Of a DNA stretch of 64,000 nucleotides, positions 16,791 through 25,809 are shown one piece after another. The stretch covers positions 1,426,001-1,490,000 of the forward strand of contig CAWJXK010000008.1 in the NCBI GenBank assembly GCA_963846855.1, read 5' to 3'. This DNA is from CAIWHR01 sp963846855 (GTDB taxonomy: Bacteria; Pseudomonadota; Gammaproteobacteria; Burkholderiales; Casimicrobiaceae). The position numbers were made by a program, and so were the translations under genes. The notes under the pieces are model-generated. The model saw only the letters and a list, made by a program, of their open reading frames with translations. It was not told the origin of the DNA and did not search any database. Position 1 is the first letter of the stretch. The number at the start of each line of letters is the position of its first letter.

Positions 16791-19700
16791 TCAGGCACAT
16801 GCACCGGTTGTTCGGTGAGGCCCGCGAGCCGGGTTCACCACGTGCGCGAGATACGTCGTGCGCGGCCGGGTGTTGAGGTCGGCAAGGAGGGCATAATCCA
16901 GCGGCGACGCCTTGCGCCGGTTGACTTCGCTCGCGGTCAGGGCGAGATCGCCGAAAACAATTGCGCGCGTCGGGCACGCGGCCTGGCACGCGGTGACCAC
17001 GTCGCCGTCACGCAGGGCCCGGCTTTCGCGGTCTGCGGCGATCTTCGCCGTGGTGATCCGCTGCAGGCAGTAGTTGCACTTCTCCATCACGCCGCGCATG
17101 CGCACGGTAACGTCGGGATTGCGCTGCGCGTCCAGGCCGGGAACATCGCGCGTGTACTGGAGAAAGTTGAAGCGGCGCACCTTGTACGGGCAGTTGTTCG
17201 AGCAGAAGCGAGTGCCGACGCAGCGGTTGTACACTTGCACGTTGATGCCCTGCGCGTCATGGATGGATGCCTCAACCGGGCACACCGGCTCGCATGGCGC
17301 GTGCTCGCATTGCATGCACGGAACGGGCTGGAAGACCGTGCGCGGATTGGCGACGGGACCGGCGTAATAGCGGTCGACGCGGATCCAATGCATTTCGCGG
17401 CCATTGCGAACCTCGTCGCGGCCGACGACCGGAATGTTGTTTTCGGCCTGGCACGCGATCGTGCAGGTGCCGCAGCCGATGCACGACGAGAGGTCGATGC
17501 TCATGGCCCACGCGAAGGGGCCTTGTGGCGGCGAGTCGTACAGCGTCGGCCTGTCGCGGTAAGGCACGGTGCCGCATTGCGCCGCCGTGCAGGCATCGGC
17601 CTCGGCGGCGGGATACAGGCGGACGATGTCGCGGCCTTCCATGGTGTGATGCGTCTGCGCGCAGGCGAGCGGCTGGCGGCGGCCGGTACGCGTGATCGCC
17701 ACACCTCGCGCCACCCAGGCCGCGCCGCTGGTGCGCAGAAGATAAGCGTTCGCGCCGCGGTCGTTGCCGACCTGGCCGGCGGCGGTTCGGCCGTAGCCAA
17801 GGGCGAGGTTTACCGTGCGGTCCGGCAGGCCCGGCACGATCCACAGCGGCGCCGCGAGCGCCCGATCGCCCACGCGCAGCTCGACCACGTCCTCGTTGCC
17901 GCAGCCGAGGCGACTCGCAAGCGCAGGCGACACGAGGGCCGCGTTGTCCCACGTGAGCAGCGTCAACGGCTTCGGCAGCTCCTGCAGCCACGCGTTGTTG
18001 GCCCATGTGCCGTCGCCGACGCGCGCGTCGGACGCGAAGACGAGCTCTATGGCATCGTCGCGCAGGGCGGTCGCAGGCGGCACGAACGCATCGCGCGCCG
18101 CCACGCGCTTCGCGCGCCGTGCCGAGTCGGCAACGACGCCCGTGCGCAGGGCGTCTGCGAAGAACGCGTCCATGTCGCCGCCGCGCGTGGTGCTCCAATA
18201 GGCACGGACGAGATCATGCGCGCTGCTCGTGATGTCTCCGGCGACTGCCGCGAGCAGCTCGTGCGCCGTCTTGCCGGCGTAAAGCGGCGCGATGCAGGGC
18301 TGTTGCAGCGCGATCGTGCCGTCGAAGCTGCGAAGGTCGCCCCAGCTCTCGAGCGGATGCGCCGCAGGCACGTGCCAATGGCAGGCTGATGCCGTCTCGT
18401 CGCGATAGAGGCCGTGATGGATGCGCAGCGGGACCCCAGCGAGCGCCGCAGCGAACCCCAGATCGGCGGGCGCCGTATACACCGGGTTCGTCGCGCATAC
18501 GATCAGCGTGTCAACCTCGCCCTGGGTCATGGCGTCCACGAGGACGTGCAGCGATTGCAGGTGGTCGACCGCCTCCTCGGCCACGGGAGCAATGAGCTCG
18601 AGCGTCGCGCCGTAATTGCGAAGCTGCTCGTTGATCGCGTGCACGAGCGCGTGCACCGCGGCGGGCTGACGAGCGCCGGCGACGACGATCGACATATGGG
18701 GGTGGGTGCGAAGGTCCGTGAGCACCGCGTCGAGCCACGATGGGGGCAGCACCGCGCTCGCGGTCGCGACGCCCGGGACGCCGAGGCCGGCGGCGACCTC
18801 GCGCGCCGCGGCTTCGATATCGGATGCGCGCAGCGGCAGCCGATGGTCGGCATTGGCGCCGGTCAGCGTGGGTGCGCACTCGATTGCGTACAGCCGGCTG
18901 CGGGCCGCGCCTTTCGCGAAGGCATTGCGGGTCGCGGCGAAGTCGAGCCCGTAGCGCACGAAGCCGGGGTTGTCGTCGAGGAAGTCCCCATCGAGGGCGA
19001 GCACGACGCGCGCGCGATCGAAGCGCGCAACCGTGTCGAGCGACTCGCCGTACGCGAGTTGCGCCCCGGCATGGATGTTGTCCCGGTTCACGGGCTGCCA
19101 CTGGTGCCAGCGTGCCTCCGGGTAGCGCGAGAGGATGGCGGCGATCTGCGCGTGCAGCGACGGAGAGGCGACCGTACCGGTCAGCAGGCGCAATCCGCGG
19201 CCACCACGTGCGCCGAGCGCGCGCAGCCGCTCGGTGAGTGCGAGGAGCAGGTCATCCCACGTCGCGATGCGCGCGCCGTGGCGCACGGCGGTGGAGCGAT
19301 CGGGGTCCCACAGTTCGAGCACGGCAGCCTGGCGAAAGACGTCAGTCGCGCCGAGGCTCGCAGGGTGCAGGAGGTTGCCCTCGATCTTCGTCGGCCGCCC
19401 CATGTGGGTCTCGACCAGCACGCCGATGCCATACCCGTCGTGAGGCAGCACGGACGCGTAATACAAGGGTTCGCCGTAGGTCTGCTGCTCCGGGCCGTTC
19501 ACGTACGGGACGATCTTCTCGAGAGGCCGGTCGGAACAGCCCGCCGTTCCTGCGAGCGCAAGCGAGGCGCCCATCACCTTCATGAAGTCGCGCCGGCTCA
19601 ATCCCGGAGGCAGAGCAACCTCGGCGTGCCGCTCGCGCCCTTCGGCTTCGGCGAGACTCCGCCAGAAGCGCGTTCGAGCCGTTTCGCCAGCCGCATCCAT
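16791..19700 (-). CDS. actB: alternative complex III subunit ActB, molybdopterin-oxidoreductase-like iron-sulfur protein
   Basis: A 969-residue periplasmic protein fusing a molybdopterin-oxidoreductase-like domain without visible cofactor site (residues ~80-720) to a ferredoxin domain. A twin-arginine-type signal (SRRDFMKVMGASLALAG, with a following Cys) is near residue 40. The C-terminal 230 residues carry the cluster motifs CIGCGTCTIACQAENNIP, CMQCEHAPCEPVCPVEAS, CVGTRFCSNNCPYKVRR and CNYCLQRI...CQAACPTRAIVFGD, enough for three [4Fe-4S] and one [3Fe-4S] cluster as in characterised ACIII. The start at ATG 19700, two bases after the actA stop, is preferred; 19715 is an alternative. Confidence 0.93.
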   Translation of the reverse strand: MDAAGETARTRFWRSLAEAEGRERHAEVALPPGLSRRDFMKVMGASLALAGTAGCSDRPLEKIVPYVNGPEQQTYGEPLYYASVLPHDGYGIGVLVETHMGRPTKIEGNLLHPASLGATDVFRQAAVLELWDPDRSTAVRHGARIATWDDLLLALTERLRALGARGGRGLRLLTGTVASPSLHAQIAAILSRYPEARWHQWQPVNRDNIHAGAQLAYGESLDTVARFDRARVVLALDGDFLDDNPGFVRYGLDFAATRNAFAKGAARSRLYAIECAPTLTGANADHRLPLRASDIEAAAREVAAGLGVPGVATASAVLPPSWLDAVLTDLRTHPHMSIVVAGARQPAAVHALVHAINEQLRNYGATLELIAPVAEEAVDHLQSLHVLVDAMTQGEVDTLIVCATNPVYTAPADLGFAAALAGVPLRIHHGLYRDETASACHWHVPAAHPLESWGDLRSFDGTIALQQPCIAPLYAGKTAHELLAAVAGDITSSAHDLVRAYWSTTRGGDMDAFFADALRTGVVADSARRAKRVAARDAFVPPATALRDDAIELVFASDARVGDGTWANNAWLQELPKPLTLLTWDNAALVSPALASRLGCGNEDVVELRVGDRALAAPLWIVPGLPDRTVNLALGYGRTAAGQVGNDRGANAYLLRTSGAAWVARGVAITRTGRRQPLACAQTHHTMEGRDIVRLYPAAEADACTAAQCGTVPYRDRPTLYDSPPQGPFAWAMSIDLSSCIGCGTCTIACQAENNIPVVGRDEVRNGREMHWIRVDRYYAGPVANPRTVFQPVPCMQCEHAPCEPVCPVEASIHDAQGINVQVYNRCVGTRFCSNNCPYKVRRFNFLQYTRDVPGLDAQRNPDVTVRMRGVMEKCNYCLQRITTAKIAADRESRALRDGDVVTACQAACPTRAIVFGDLALTASEVNRRKASPLDYALLADLNTRPRTTYLAHVVNPARGPHRTTGACA

Positions 19701-19702
19701 GT

Positions 19703-20356
19703 TCAACGGTGGCATGTCGAGCAATCCGTGAGCTCGCGCGTCGAGCGCAGAGCGTAGCGTTGGCGCAGCTGCGCGGCACGCGAGTCCTGGTCGGCCGGAG
19801 CGTGCCAGTCCATGTCGAGGACCTGGCCGGGCTCGCGCAGATAGGGGTCCGGATTGCGATGGCAGCCGAGGCACCATTGCATGTCGAGAGAGACCACGCG
19901 ACGCATGAGAGGCATCCGATCCACGCGGCCGTGGCAGGTGCTGCAGCCGATTCCCTTGGCGAGGTGGATGCTGTGATCGAAGTAGACGAAATCGGGCAGG
20001 TCGTGAACGCGATTCCAGGCGAGCGTCGTTACCCTCGCGTACGCTTCGCGCAGCGGTGCGAGCGGAGGCGCATCATTGAACAGGATCGCGTGGCACGTCA
20101 TGCACGTGGCAAGCGGCGGAATTCCGGCAAAGGCCGATGTCTCCACCGACGTATGGCAGTAGCGGCAATCGATGCCGTCGTCGCGCACATGATGCTGGTG
20201 ACTGAACGGAATCGGCTGCTCCATCGGATCGTCCTGCGGCGCGTCGGCGCGCGCGTTCACGCGATAGGCGAGCGTGAGCGCGACGGCGGCGACCGCCGCC
20301 GCCAGCAACCCGAGCCGGATCGCCAGAGTGAACCGTCGCGAGAAAACTTGCGCCAT
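19703..20356 (-). CDS. actA: alternative complex III subunit ActA, pentaheme cytochrome c
   Basis: A 217-residue cytochrome c7/NrfH-like protein with an N-terminal membrane anchor or signal (about residues 8-30). Five CxxCH motifs are seen in order: CRYCH, CMTCH, CSTCH, CLGCH, CSTCH, plus non-motif His residues for bis-His ligation (FSHQHHVRDDGI, FDHSIHLAKGI). It forms the periplasmic electron wire of ACIII together with ActB and ActE. ATG 20356 places the signal correctly; an upstream ATG at 20398 would add 14 non-signal residues. First gene of the long operon. Confidence 0.92.
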   Translation of the reverse strand: MAQVFSRRFTLAIRLGLLAAAVAAVALTLAYRVNARADAPQDDPMEQPIPFSHQHHVRDDGIDCRYCHTSVETSAFAGIPPLATCMTCHAILFNDAPPLAPLREAYARVTTLAWNRVHDLPDFVYFDHSIHLAKGIGCSTCHGRVDRMPLMRRVVSLDMQWCLGCHRNPDPYLREPGQVLDMDWHAPADQDSRAAQLRQRYALRSTRELTDCSTCHR

Positions 20357-21274
20357 GGCGTGCTGCCCTGCCCGAGCAAGGTCCGTGCCGCGGACCATTG
20401 CCACTCGCGCTTAGGCCTTTCTACACATTCGTCCTGTTCGGCAACGCTCGGGGAAGCGGCGGCCGCGCGCGGATCATTCGTGCAAGCGTTGCAGGAGAAT
20501 TTCTGCGGAAGGCGATGGCGTCCATCAGGTGCGATCGAAACGCGGCGCAGCATGACGAAGTATCGCGGCGGTTGCCTGCGCGACAAGGCGCGTCGCACTC
20601 GAGGATTCAGGTCGCGGGCCTCATGCCGGCGGTCGACGCGGTTCGCATCCGCGGGCCCGGCGCGCCGGCTGCCCAACGTCATTGGGGATTGCGAGTTGAT
20701 ACACGTTCTCATTCGGATCAATGCTGTCGGCCCCCGCCACGGTCGCGGCACCGCAACCGCGCGCCGCGTGCGCCGCAGCGTGCTTGGAGTTGCCGACCGG
20801 GATGGGCGGACGACGCGGGGCAATCGCGCGAAGCTGCATTTGCGCGCGAGGCTGGAGGCGGTGGTGGTCGCGCCCGGCCGAGCCGAGTGGCGCCGTCGGC
20901 CGTTATCGCGGCTCGACCTGCCCGCACCTCAGCACGAATTCACACGACGTGCAGAAACATTGCGCCTGCAATATGGCCCCCATGAGGCGACCGTAACAGC
21001 CGGGATGGGAGATTGCAGCTGTTTCAAAGCCGGCACGTGCGCCGCCGTGAAATTCAACAATAATTACAATCGCCTTGTAAGATTTGCAGGGCGACGTCAA
21101 GCGACGGGCTGCGCCGCGTAGCTGTCCTTCGTGGGCTCACGCCGCGCTCCTCATCGCGCCGATTGTCGGAGCGGTCCTCGCGCACTCGGTTCCGGTCTGA
21201 CCCATGCAGACATCCGCGCCCTCATGAGGCTGCTTAGCCATAGAATCGCATTCGTGCGCGCATATAATCGATCC
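20357..21274. other. Long divergent intergenic region upstream of the ACIII operon
   Basis: About 900 bases between the divergent act operon and the AI-2E-type permease gene. Open frames cross it on both strands, but none has a family match or start signals. The segment near 21050-21080 is AT-rich compared with its surroundings. It should hold the control region of the respiratory operon; I could not identify an FNR-, ArcA- or RegA-type site. Confidence 0.4.
21263..21268 (+). promoter_or_regulatory. perfect -10 box TATAAT immediately before a start codon
   Basis: TATAAT ends 6 bases before ATG 21275. With normal spacing the transcript would begin at or within a base or two of the ATG, giving a leaderless message; no ribosome binding site is visible between. 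The -35 region is not a good match to TTGACA, so this is a prediction. Confidence 0.45.
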
Positions 21275-22324
21275 ATGCACCGGCCGATTCCGCAAGCGCA
21301 GCCGGCGCGCCTGTTGGTCGCGGCGCTCGTGACGATCACGCTGGGCGTCGCTGTTGCCGATCTCGCGCTGGTCGCGCCTTTCGTCGCGCCGCTGACATGG
21401 GCGCTGACGCTTGCCGTCGTCACGTTCCCTGTCCACGAGCGCATTTCACGGTGGATACCCCGGCGGTCGATTGCCGCCGCCTGCTCGACATTGATCGTGA
21501 CGGCGGTCATTTGCGCCCCGTTCGCCTACGCTGCGACGGTAATGATCCAGGAAGCGCTGGAGACGGCGCAGTCGATGCAGGGCGCGGTGTCCGCCGGCAG
21601 CCTTGCGGAAGTCGTTCCGCCGGATTCGCGCCTTTGGCCGGTGGCGGAGTGGATATCGACACATGTCGTCCATGGAAGCTACCGGCAGCAGGTTGCCGAG
21701 TTCCTGCTCGACCGGGCGAGCGGGGCCGCGTCTCACTCGCTCTACGCAGTCACCGAGGCGCTGATCACGATCTTCTTTCTCTTCTATTTTCTTCGCGACG
21801 GTCGGCGCTTCCTTCGTCGGGCGCCACGCGTGTTGCCCCTCTCGGTGCAGGAGACCCGCCTCGTCCGCGACCGGGTCAGTACGATGATTCGCGCAATGGT
21901 CTACGGAACGCTCGCCGTGGCGCTGATTCAGGGTGCGCTCGGCGGCGCCGCCTTCTGGTGGCTCGATTTGCCTGCGCCGTTGCTGTGGGGTGGCGTCATG
22001 GCGCTGCTATCGACCCTTCCCGTGTTCGGCGCCGCGCTGGTCTGGGTACCGGTAGCGCTGTACCTCGCGCTGACCGGTGACCTGACGTCGGCCATCATCC
22101 TTGCGGCGTGGGGCGCAGTCGCGATCGGCCTTGTCGACAATGTCCTGAAACCGAGGCTGGTCGATGAGAAGGTTCGTCTGCATACGCTGGTGATCTTCGT
22201 GGCCGTGCTCGGCGGGCTCGTCGCTTATGGTCCTACGGGTGTCATGCTTGGCCCCATCGTGGTCGCGGCTGGCGTGGCCCTGTGGGAGGTCTGGCGCGGG
22301 CGGCTCGGGCGCGCGCATCCATGA
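21275..22324 (+). CDS. AI-2E family transporter (PerM/YdiK-like permease)
   Basis: A 349-residue inner-membrane protein with seven to eight hydrophobic segments in the family layout: two N-terminal helices, a helix around 65-85, a soluble insertion (about 85-160), then the C-terminal helices. The C-terminal motifs include FFLFYFLRDGRRFLRR, SVQETRLVRDRVSTMIRAMV, YGTLAVALIQGALGGAAFWW and VDNVLKPRLVDEKVRLHTLV. Family members export autoinducer-2 or other small molecules or act as Na+/H+ exchangers, so the substrate cannot be named. ATG 21275 fits the -10 box just upstream. The stop overlaps the next gene (ATGA). Confidence 0.88.
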   Translation: MHRPIPQAQPARLLVAALVTITLGVAVADLALVAPFVAPLTWALTLAVVTFPVHERISRWIPRRSIAAACSTLIVTAVICAPFAYAATVMIQEALETAQSMQGAVSAGSLAEVVPPDSRLWPVAEWISTHVVHGSYRQQVAEFLLDRASGAASHSLYAVTEALITIFFLFYFLRDGRRFLRRAPRVLPLSVQETRLVRDRVSTMIRAMVYGTLAVALIQGALGGAAFWWLDLPAPLLWGGVMALLSTLPVFGAALVWVPVALYLALTGDLTSAIILAAWGAVAIGLVDNVLKPRLVDEKVRLHTLVIFVAVLGGLVAYGPTGVMLGPIVVAAGVALWEVWRGRLGRAHP

Positions 22325-23544
22325 GCCGGCTCGCGGCACTGTGGGAGGATCTGCGCTCGAGCCTGTGGTTCCTGCCGTCGCTCATTGTCGCGGCTTGCGC
22401 GGCGTTGGCGGTCGGGCTGGTGGAGCTCGACGGCTGGGTGGGGGACGAGGCGCTGGCGCGATTTCCGCGGTTGTTCGGCGCGGGAGCCGAAGGCACACGC
22501 AGCATGCTGTCCGCGATCGGTGGCGCGATGATCAATATCGCCGGCGTTACGTTCTCCGTGACGATCGTGGCGCTGTCCCTCACTTCAAGCCAGTATTCGC
22601 CCCGCGTCCTGCGCAATTTCATGCGGGACCGCTCGAACCAGACGGTGCTCGGCGCATTCCTGGGTATCTATGCCTACTGCCTCATCGTGGTGCGCACGGT
22701 GCGCGCGGGAGCCGATCCGTTCGTGCCGTCGATTGCGGCCTTCGGCGCCATTGTGCTTGCCTTCGCGGGCGTGGGCCTGCTGATCCACTTCATCCACCAC
22801 ATCAGCGCATCGATGCAGGCCGCGCAGATCCTTCGGTCGATTCACCGCGAGACAAGCGCGGCGATCATGCGCCTGTATCCCAATCCGTTCGGAGAAGGCG
22901 AGGACGTCGATCCGCACGCGATGACGCTCCCGGAGCTGGAGTGGACGCCCGTCGCCGCGACCGAAAGCGGCTACCTGACAGCCATCGACGGCGACGCTCT
23001 CCTGCGCGTTGCGCGCGAGCATGACTGCGTCATTCGGCTGCTGCCTCGTATCGGTGATTTCGTGATCGAGGCGCACGCGCTGGCATATGTCTCCGCCCCG
23101 GCGCGCACGGAAGCGGTCGACGGCGTGGCGAACGCTCTTACGACCGGACCGCAGCGCAACATGGCGCAGGACGCCGCGTTCGGCATTCGTCAGATTGTCG
23201 ACATCGCCGAGAAGGCGCTGTCCCCCGCGATCAACGACACCACGACTGCCGCAATGTGCGTCGACAGGCTGGCGGCGATACTGTCGATACTCGCCGGGCG
23301 CAGCATCCCGGCGTCGCATCGCCTCGACGGGGAGCGACTGCGCGTCATTGCGCCCGCCCTCGACTTTGCCGCGTACCTCGATGGCGCCATCGACGACATA
23401 CTCCCGACAATGCACGGACACGCCTCGCTGCGCGAACGGCTGGTGCACGGCCTTCGAACCGTGGCGGCCCATGCACCGAGTGCGCGGCGGAACACGCTGC
23501 TCGCCAAAGTACGCCAGGTGGAGCGGGCAGCCACCACGGAATAA
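22321..23544 (+). CDS. DUF2254 membrane protein
   Basis: A 407-residue protein with four hydrophobic segments in the first 170 residues. A soluble domain follows with the DUF2254 signatures GGAMINIAGVTFSVTIVALS, SSQYSPRVLRNFMRD, LIHFIHHISASMQ and the DIAEKALSPAINDTTTAAMC motif near residue 305. The last motif carries an AINDxxTA sequence typical of the family. Biochemical role unknown. The ATGA overlap with the AI-2E-type permease indicates one transcript and a shared transport or membrane-stress task. It ends 20 bases from a convergent antiporter gene. Confidence 0.88.
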   Translation: MSRLAALWEDLRSSLWFLPSLIVAACAALAVGLVELDGWVGDEALARFPRLFGAGAEGTRSMLSAIGGAMINIAGVTFSVTIVALSLTSSQYSPRVLRNFMRDRSNQTVLGAFLGIYAYCLIVVRTVRAGADPFVPSIAAFGAIVLAFAGVGLLIHFIHHISASMQAAQILRSIHRETSAAIMRLYPNPFGEGEDVDPHAMTLPELEWTPVAATESGYLTAIDGDALLRVAREHDCVIRLLPRIGDFVIEAHALAYVSAPARTEAVDGVANALTTGPQRNMAQDAAFGIRQIVDIAEKALSPAINDTTTAAMCVDRLAAILSILAGRSIPASHRLDGERLRVIAPALDFAAYLDGAIDDILPTMHGHASLRERLVHGLRTVAAHAPSARRNTLLAKVRQVERAATTE

Positions 23545-23564
23545 AAGACCCGGGCAGATCGGTG

Positions 23565-24845
23565 CTAACGGGTGTGCCGCGACAGGGTGCTTTGCGCGCC
23601 GCTGCCTGGACCGCTTAATCCCAGCGCGCGCATGAGAGGTCCGACGCTCAGCCCCTGAACGGCGATGGCAAACAGCGCGCAACCGTAGGTCATCATCACC
23701 AGCGTATTTCGATAGGGTGAGGGGGGCAGCGACAGGGCGAGCGCGATCGAGATTCCGCCTCGCAACCCGCCCCAGGTGAGAATGGCCACCGAGCGGGCGT
23801 CGAACGAGCGTCCAATGAACGGCAGAAGCCCGGGCACGGCAACCGAAAGCAGCCGTGCCGAGAGCACCACCGGAATGGCGATGGCGGCCGCGACGAGATG
23901 TTGGACGTCGAGCGGCAGCACGAGCACCTCGAGTCCGACGAGCACGAACAGGACCCCGTTCAGCATGGCGTCGACGAGACCCCAGAAGGTGTCGAGATGC
24001 TCGCGCGTGCGGCGGGACATCGCGTGCGAGCGGCCGAAATTGCCGACGACGAGTCCGGCGACGACCGAGGCGATCGGCGCCGAAGTACCGAGACTTTCCG
24101 CCGCGGCGTAACCGCCGATCACCGTAGCCACGGTTATCAGGATCTCGACGTTGTAGTCATCGATTCCCAGCAGCAGGAAGAAGGCCGCGAAGCCGAGCAC
24201 GATGCCGAATGCGACGCCGCCCACGGCCTCGCGCAGGAAATAGATCGAAATCGCGGGCGCCGACAGCGGTCCTTCGCCGGAGGCGATCTGGAGCATGACC
24301 ACGAAAACGACAATGGCTACGCCATCGTTGAACAGTGACTCGCCCGCGACCTTCATTTCCACGCTCTTGCTCCCGCCTGCCCTGCGGATGATGGCCAGCA
24401 CGGCGATGGGGTCCGTCGGCGAGATCAGTGCGCCGAAGACGAGGCACCAGGAAAGGGGCACCGGGTGGCCCAGCACGCCGAGCGTGTAGTGAATGCCGAA
24501 GCCCACCAGAAAAGTGGAGACGACGACGCCTGCCAGGGCAAGGAACGCGACCGGCCACTTCTCGCTGGCGAGGTCTGCGAGGTCGACGTCGAGCGCGCCC
24601 GCGAACAGGATGAAGCCCAGCATGCCGTTCATGACCGTCCGGTTGAAGTCGACCGCGACCAGCATCTCCTTCGCGGTCCGATCGAGCGGCAGGCCGAGGC
24701 TGGCGAGGCCCAGGACGAGAAGGGACGCCACAAGCGCGATCAGCATGACGCCGATGGTGTCGGGCAAATGCACGAGTCGCGTGTTGAGGTACGCGAACAA
24801 GGCGGTGACGACGACCAGTAGACCGGCCGCATCCGAGAAGGTCAT
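23565..24845 (-). CDS. CPA1-type cation:proton antiporter (NhaP-like)
   Basis: A 426-residue, roughly twelve-helix antiporter of the Na+/H+ exchanger (CPA1) group. Diagnostic segments are the ion-binding GALISPTDPIAVLAIIRRAG near residue 140, GESLFNDGVAIVVFVVMLQ near 168 with the ND pair typical of electroneutral NhaP/NHE exchangers, and WGGLRGGISIALALSLPPS near 355. It would exchange Na+, K+ or Li+ for H+ across the inner membrane. It starts 30 bases from the chimeric gene that precedes it on the same strand. Confidence 0.9.
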   Translation of the reverse strand: MTFSDAAGLLVVVTALFAYLNTRLVHLPDTIGVMLIALVASLLVLGLASLGLPLDRTAKEMLVAVDFNRTVMNGMLGFILFAGALDVDLADLASEKWPVAFLALAGVVVSTFLVGFGIHYTLGVLGHPVPLSWCLVFGALISPTDPIAVLAIIRRAGGSKSVEMKVAGESLFNDGVAIVVFVVMLQIASGEGPLSAPAISIYFLREAVGGVAFGIVLGFAAFFLLLGIDDYNVEILITVATVIGGYAAAESLGTSAPIASVVAGLVVGNFGRSHAMSRRTREHLDTFWGLVDAMLNGVLFVLVGLEVLVLPLDVQHLVAAAIAIPVVLSARLLSVAVPGLLPFIGRSFDARSVAILTWGGLRGGISIALALSLPPSPYRNTLVMMTYGCALFAIAVQGLSVGPLMRALGLSGPGSGAQSTLSRHTR

Positions 24846-24875
24846 TGACGGACGCTCCGGCAGACCCTGGGGGGT

Positions 24876-25565
24876 TCAGCGACGCCGGGCCAGAAGGGTC
24901 GCGCCGGCGGCGCACACGCCAATGCCGAACAGCAGAGCCAGCGATCGCCGATGCACCGTGGCCCACACTTGCCAGCGCCCCATCGTCGCGCGGCGGTCGA
25001 ATCGACCGTGCGCCGCATACGGTCCCGGCACCGGCTGCCAGAGGTTGTCGGGCCGCTCCGACGAATCGGGCTCCTTCGATTGCTGAGCCTCGTAGGACGT
25101 GCGTGCGAGATAGCGGTCGACAATCCCGGGCGCGACCTTGTTCGCCCAGATGGCGGCGAGGGTCGGAAGACCGACGTACACCTCGCGACGCCCATGAGCA
25201 GCCGCCCACGCAATGGCGTAGGCCGCGACCTCGGGCTCGAAGATGGGCGGCACCGGCGTGGGCCGGTTCGGCATGTGATTCTTCGCCCAGTCGAATTGGG
25301 CGATCACCCGGACTGCGCCTTCCGAAGTCTCGAAGTCGGTCTCCAGAATGAGGGAATCGGGCTGGTAGCGCCGGCTCACCGCGCGGACTTGACCCGCAGG
25401 GGCGAGGAGCCATCGTCCATGTCTCGGTTCGCCGAGCAGCGCGGCGAAGCACGCCGTGCCGTCGAAGCGCGGCACGCACAGCCAATCGATCGACCCGTCG
25501 CGTCCGACGAGGGCCGCGGTGCGCGTATTGCCGATGAACGCGTAATGCTCGATGGGGAGCGGCAT
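24876..25565 (-). CDS. chimeric gene: GH15 N-terminus joined to SDR C-terminal tail
   Basis: A 229-residue product of an apparent in-frame deletion. Residues 1-88 are the N-terminal domain of a GH15 glucoamylase/trehalase-like protein (EHYAFIGNTRTAALVGRDGS, then IDWLCVPRFDGTACFAALLG, ending FETSEGAVRVI). From residue 89 it becomes the C-terminal tail of a large short-chain dehydrogenase group: AQFDWAKNHMPNRPTPVPP, FEPEVAAYAIAWAAAHGRRE, NKVAPGIVDRYLARTSYEAQ, then a helix near the end. Neither the GH15 catalytic domain nor the SDR nucleotide fold and YxxxK site is present, so no enzyme activity is expected. The junction is near 25301. Confidence 0.8.
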   Translation of the reverse strand: MPLPIEHYAFIGNTRTAALVGRDGSIDWLCVPRFDGTACFAALLGEPRHGRWLLAPAGQVRAVSRRYQPDSLILETDFETSEGAVRVIAQFDWAKNHMPNRPTPVPPIFEPEVAAYAIAWAAAHGRREVYVGLPTLAAIWANKVAPGIVDRYLARTSYEAQQSKEPDSSERPDNLWQPVPGPYAAHGRFDRRATMGRWQVWATVHRRSLALLFGIGVCAAGATLLARRR

Positions 25566-25809
25566 GCCGTTATGATGGCTGGAAGTCGGCGCCTGGGACC
25601 GTTGTCCAGGCGGGCGCTGCAAGGGTTCGTCGCGACCTTACCGTCATCTTGCGACCGGTCGGTTTCGCCGGTCCTTTACGCTTTCCCGCGACGACTCCGG
25701 CGGGACGCCGTGCCGTGTTGGACACCCATGCGCCAGAGCGACCGGCCCTTGCGGCCGTCATCGATTGTTGCGATCGGCATCCGTAGTCGAAATCCGTCAC
25801 ATCGAGCCG

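Noticed and set aside
18414..19757. Long plus-strand frame opposite actB
   Set aside because: No domains; the minus strand encodes an intact ActB.
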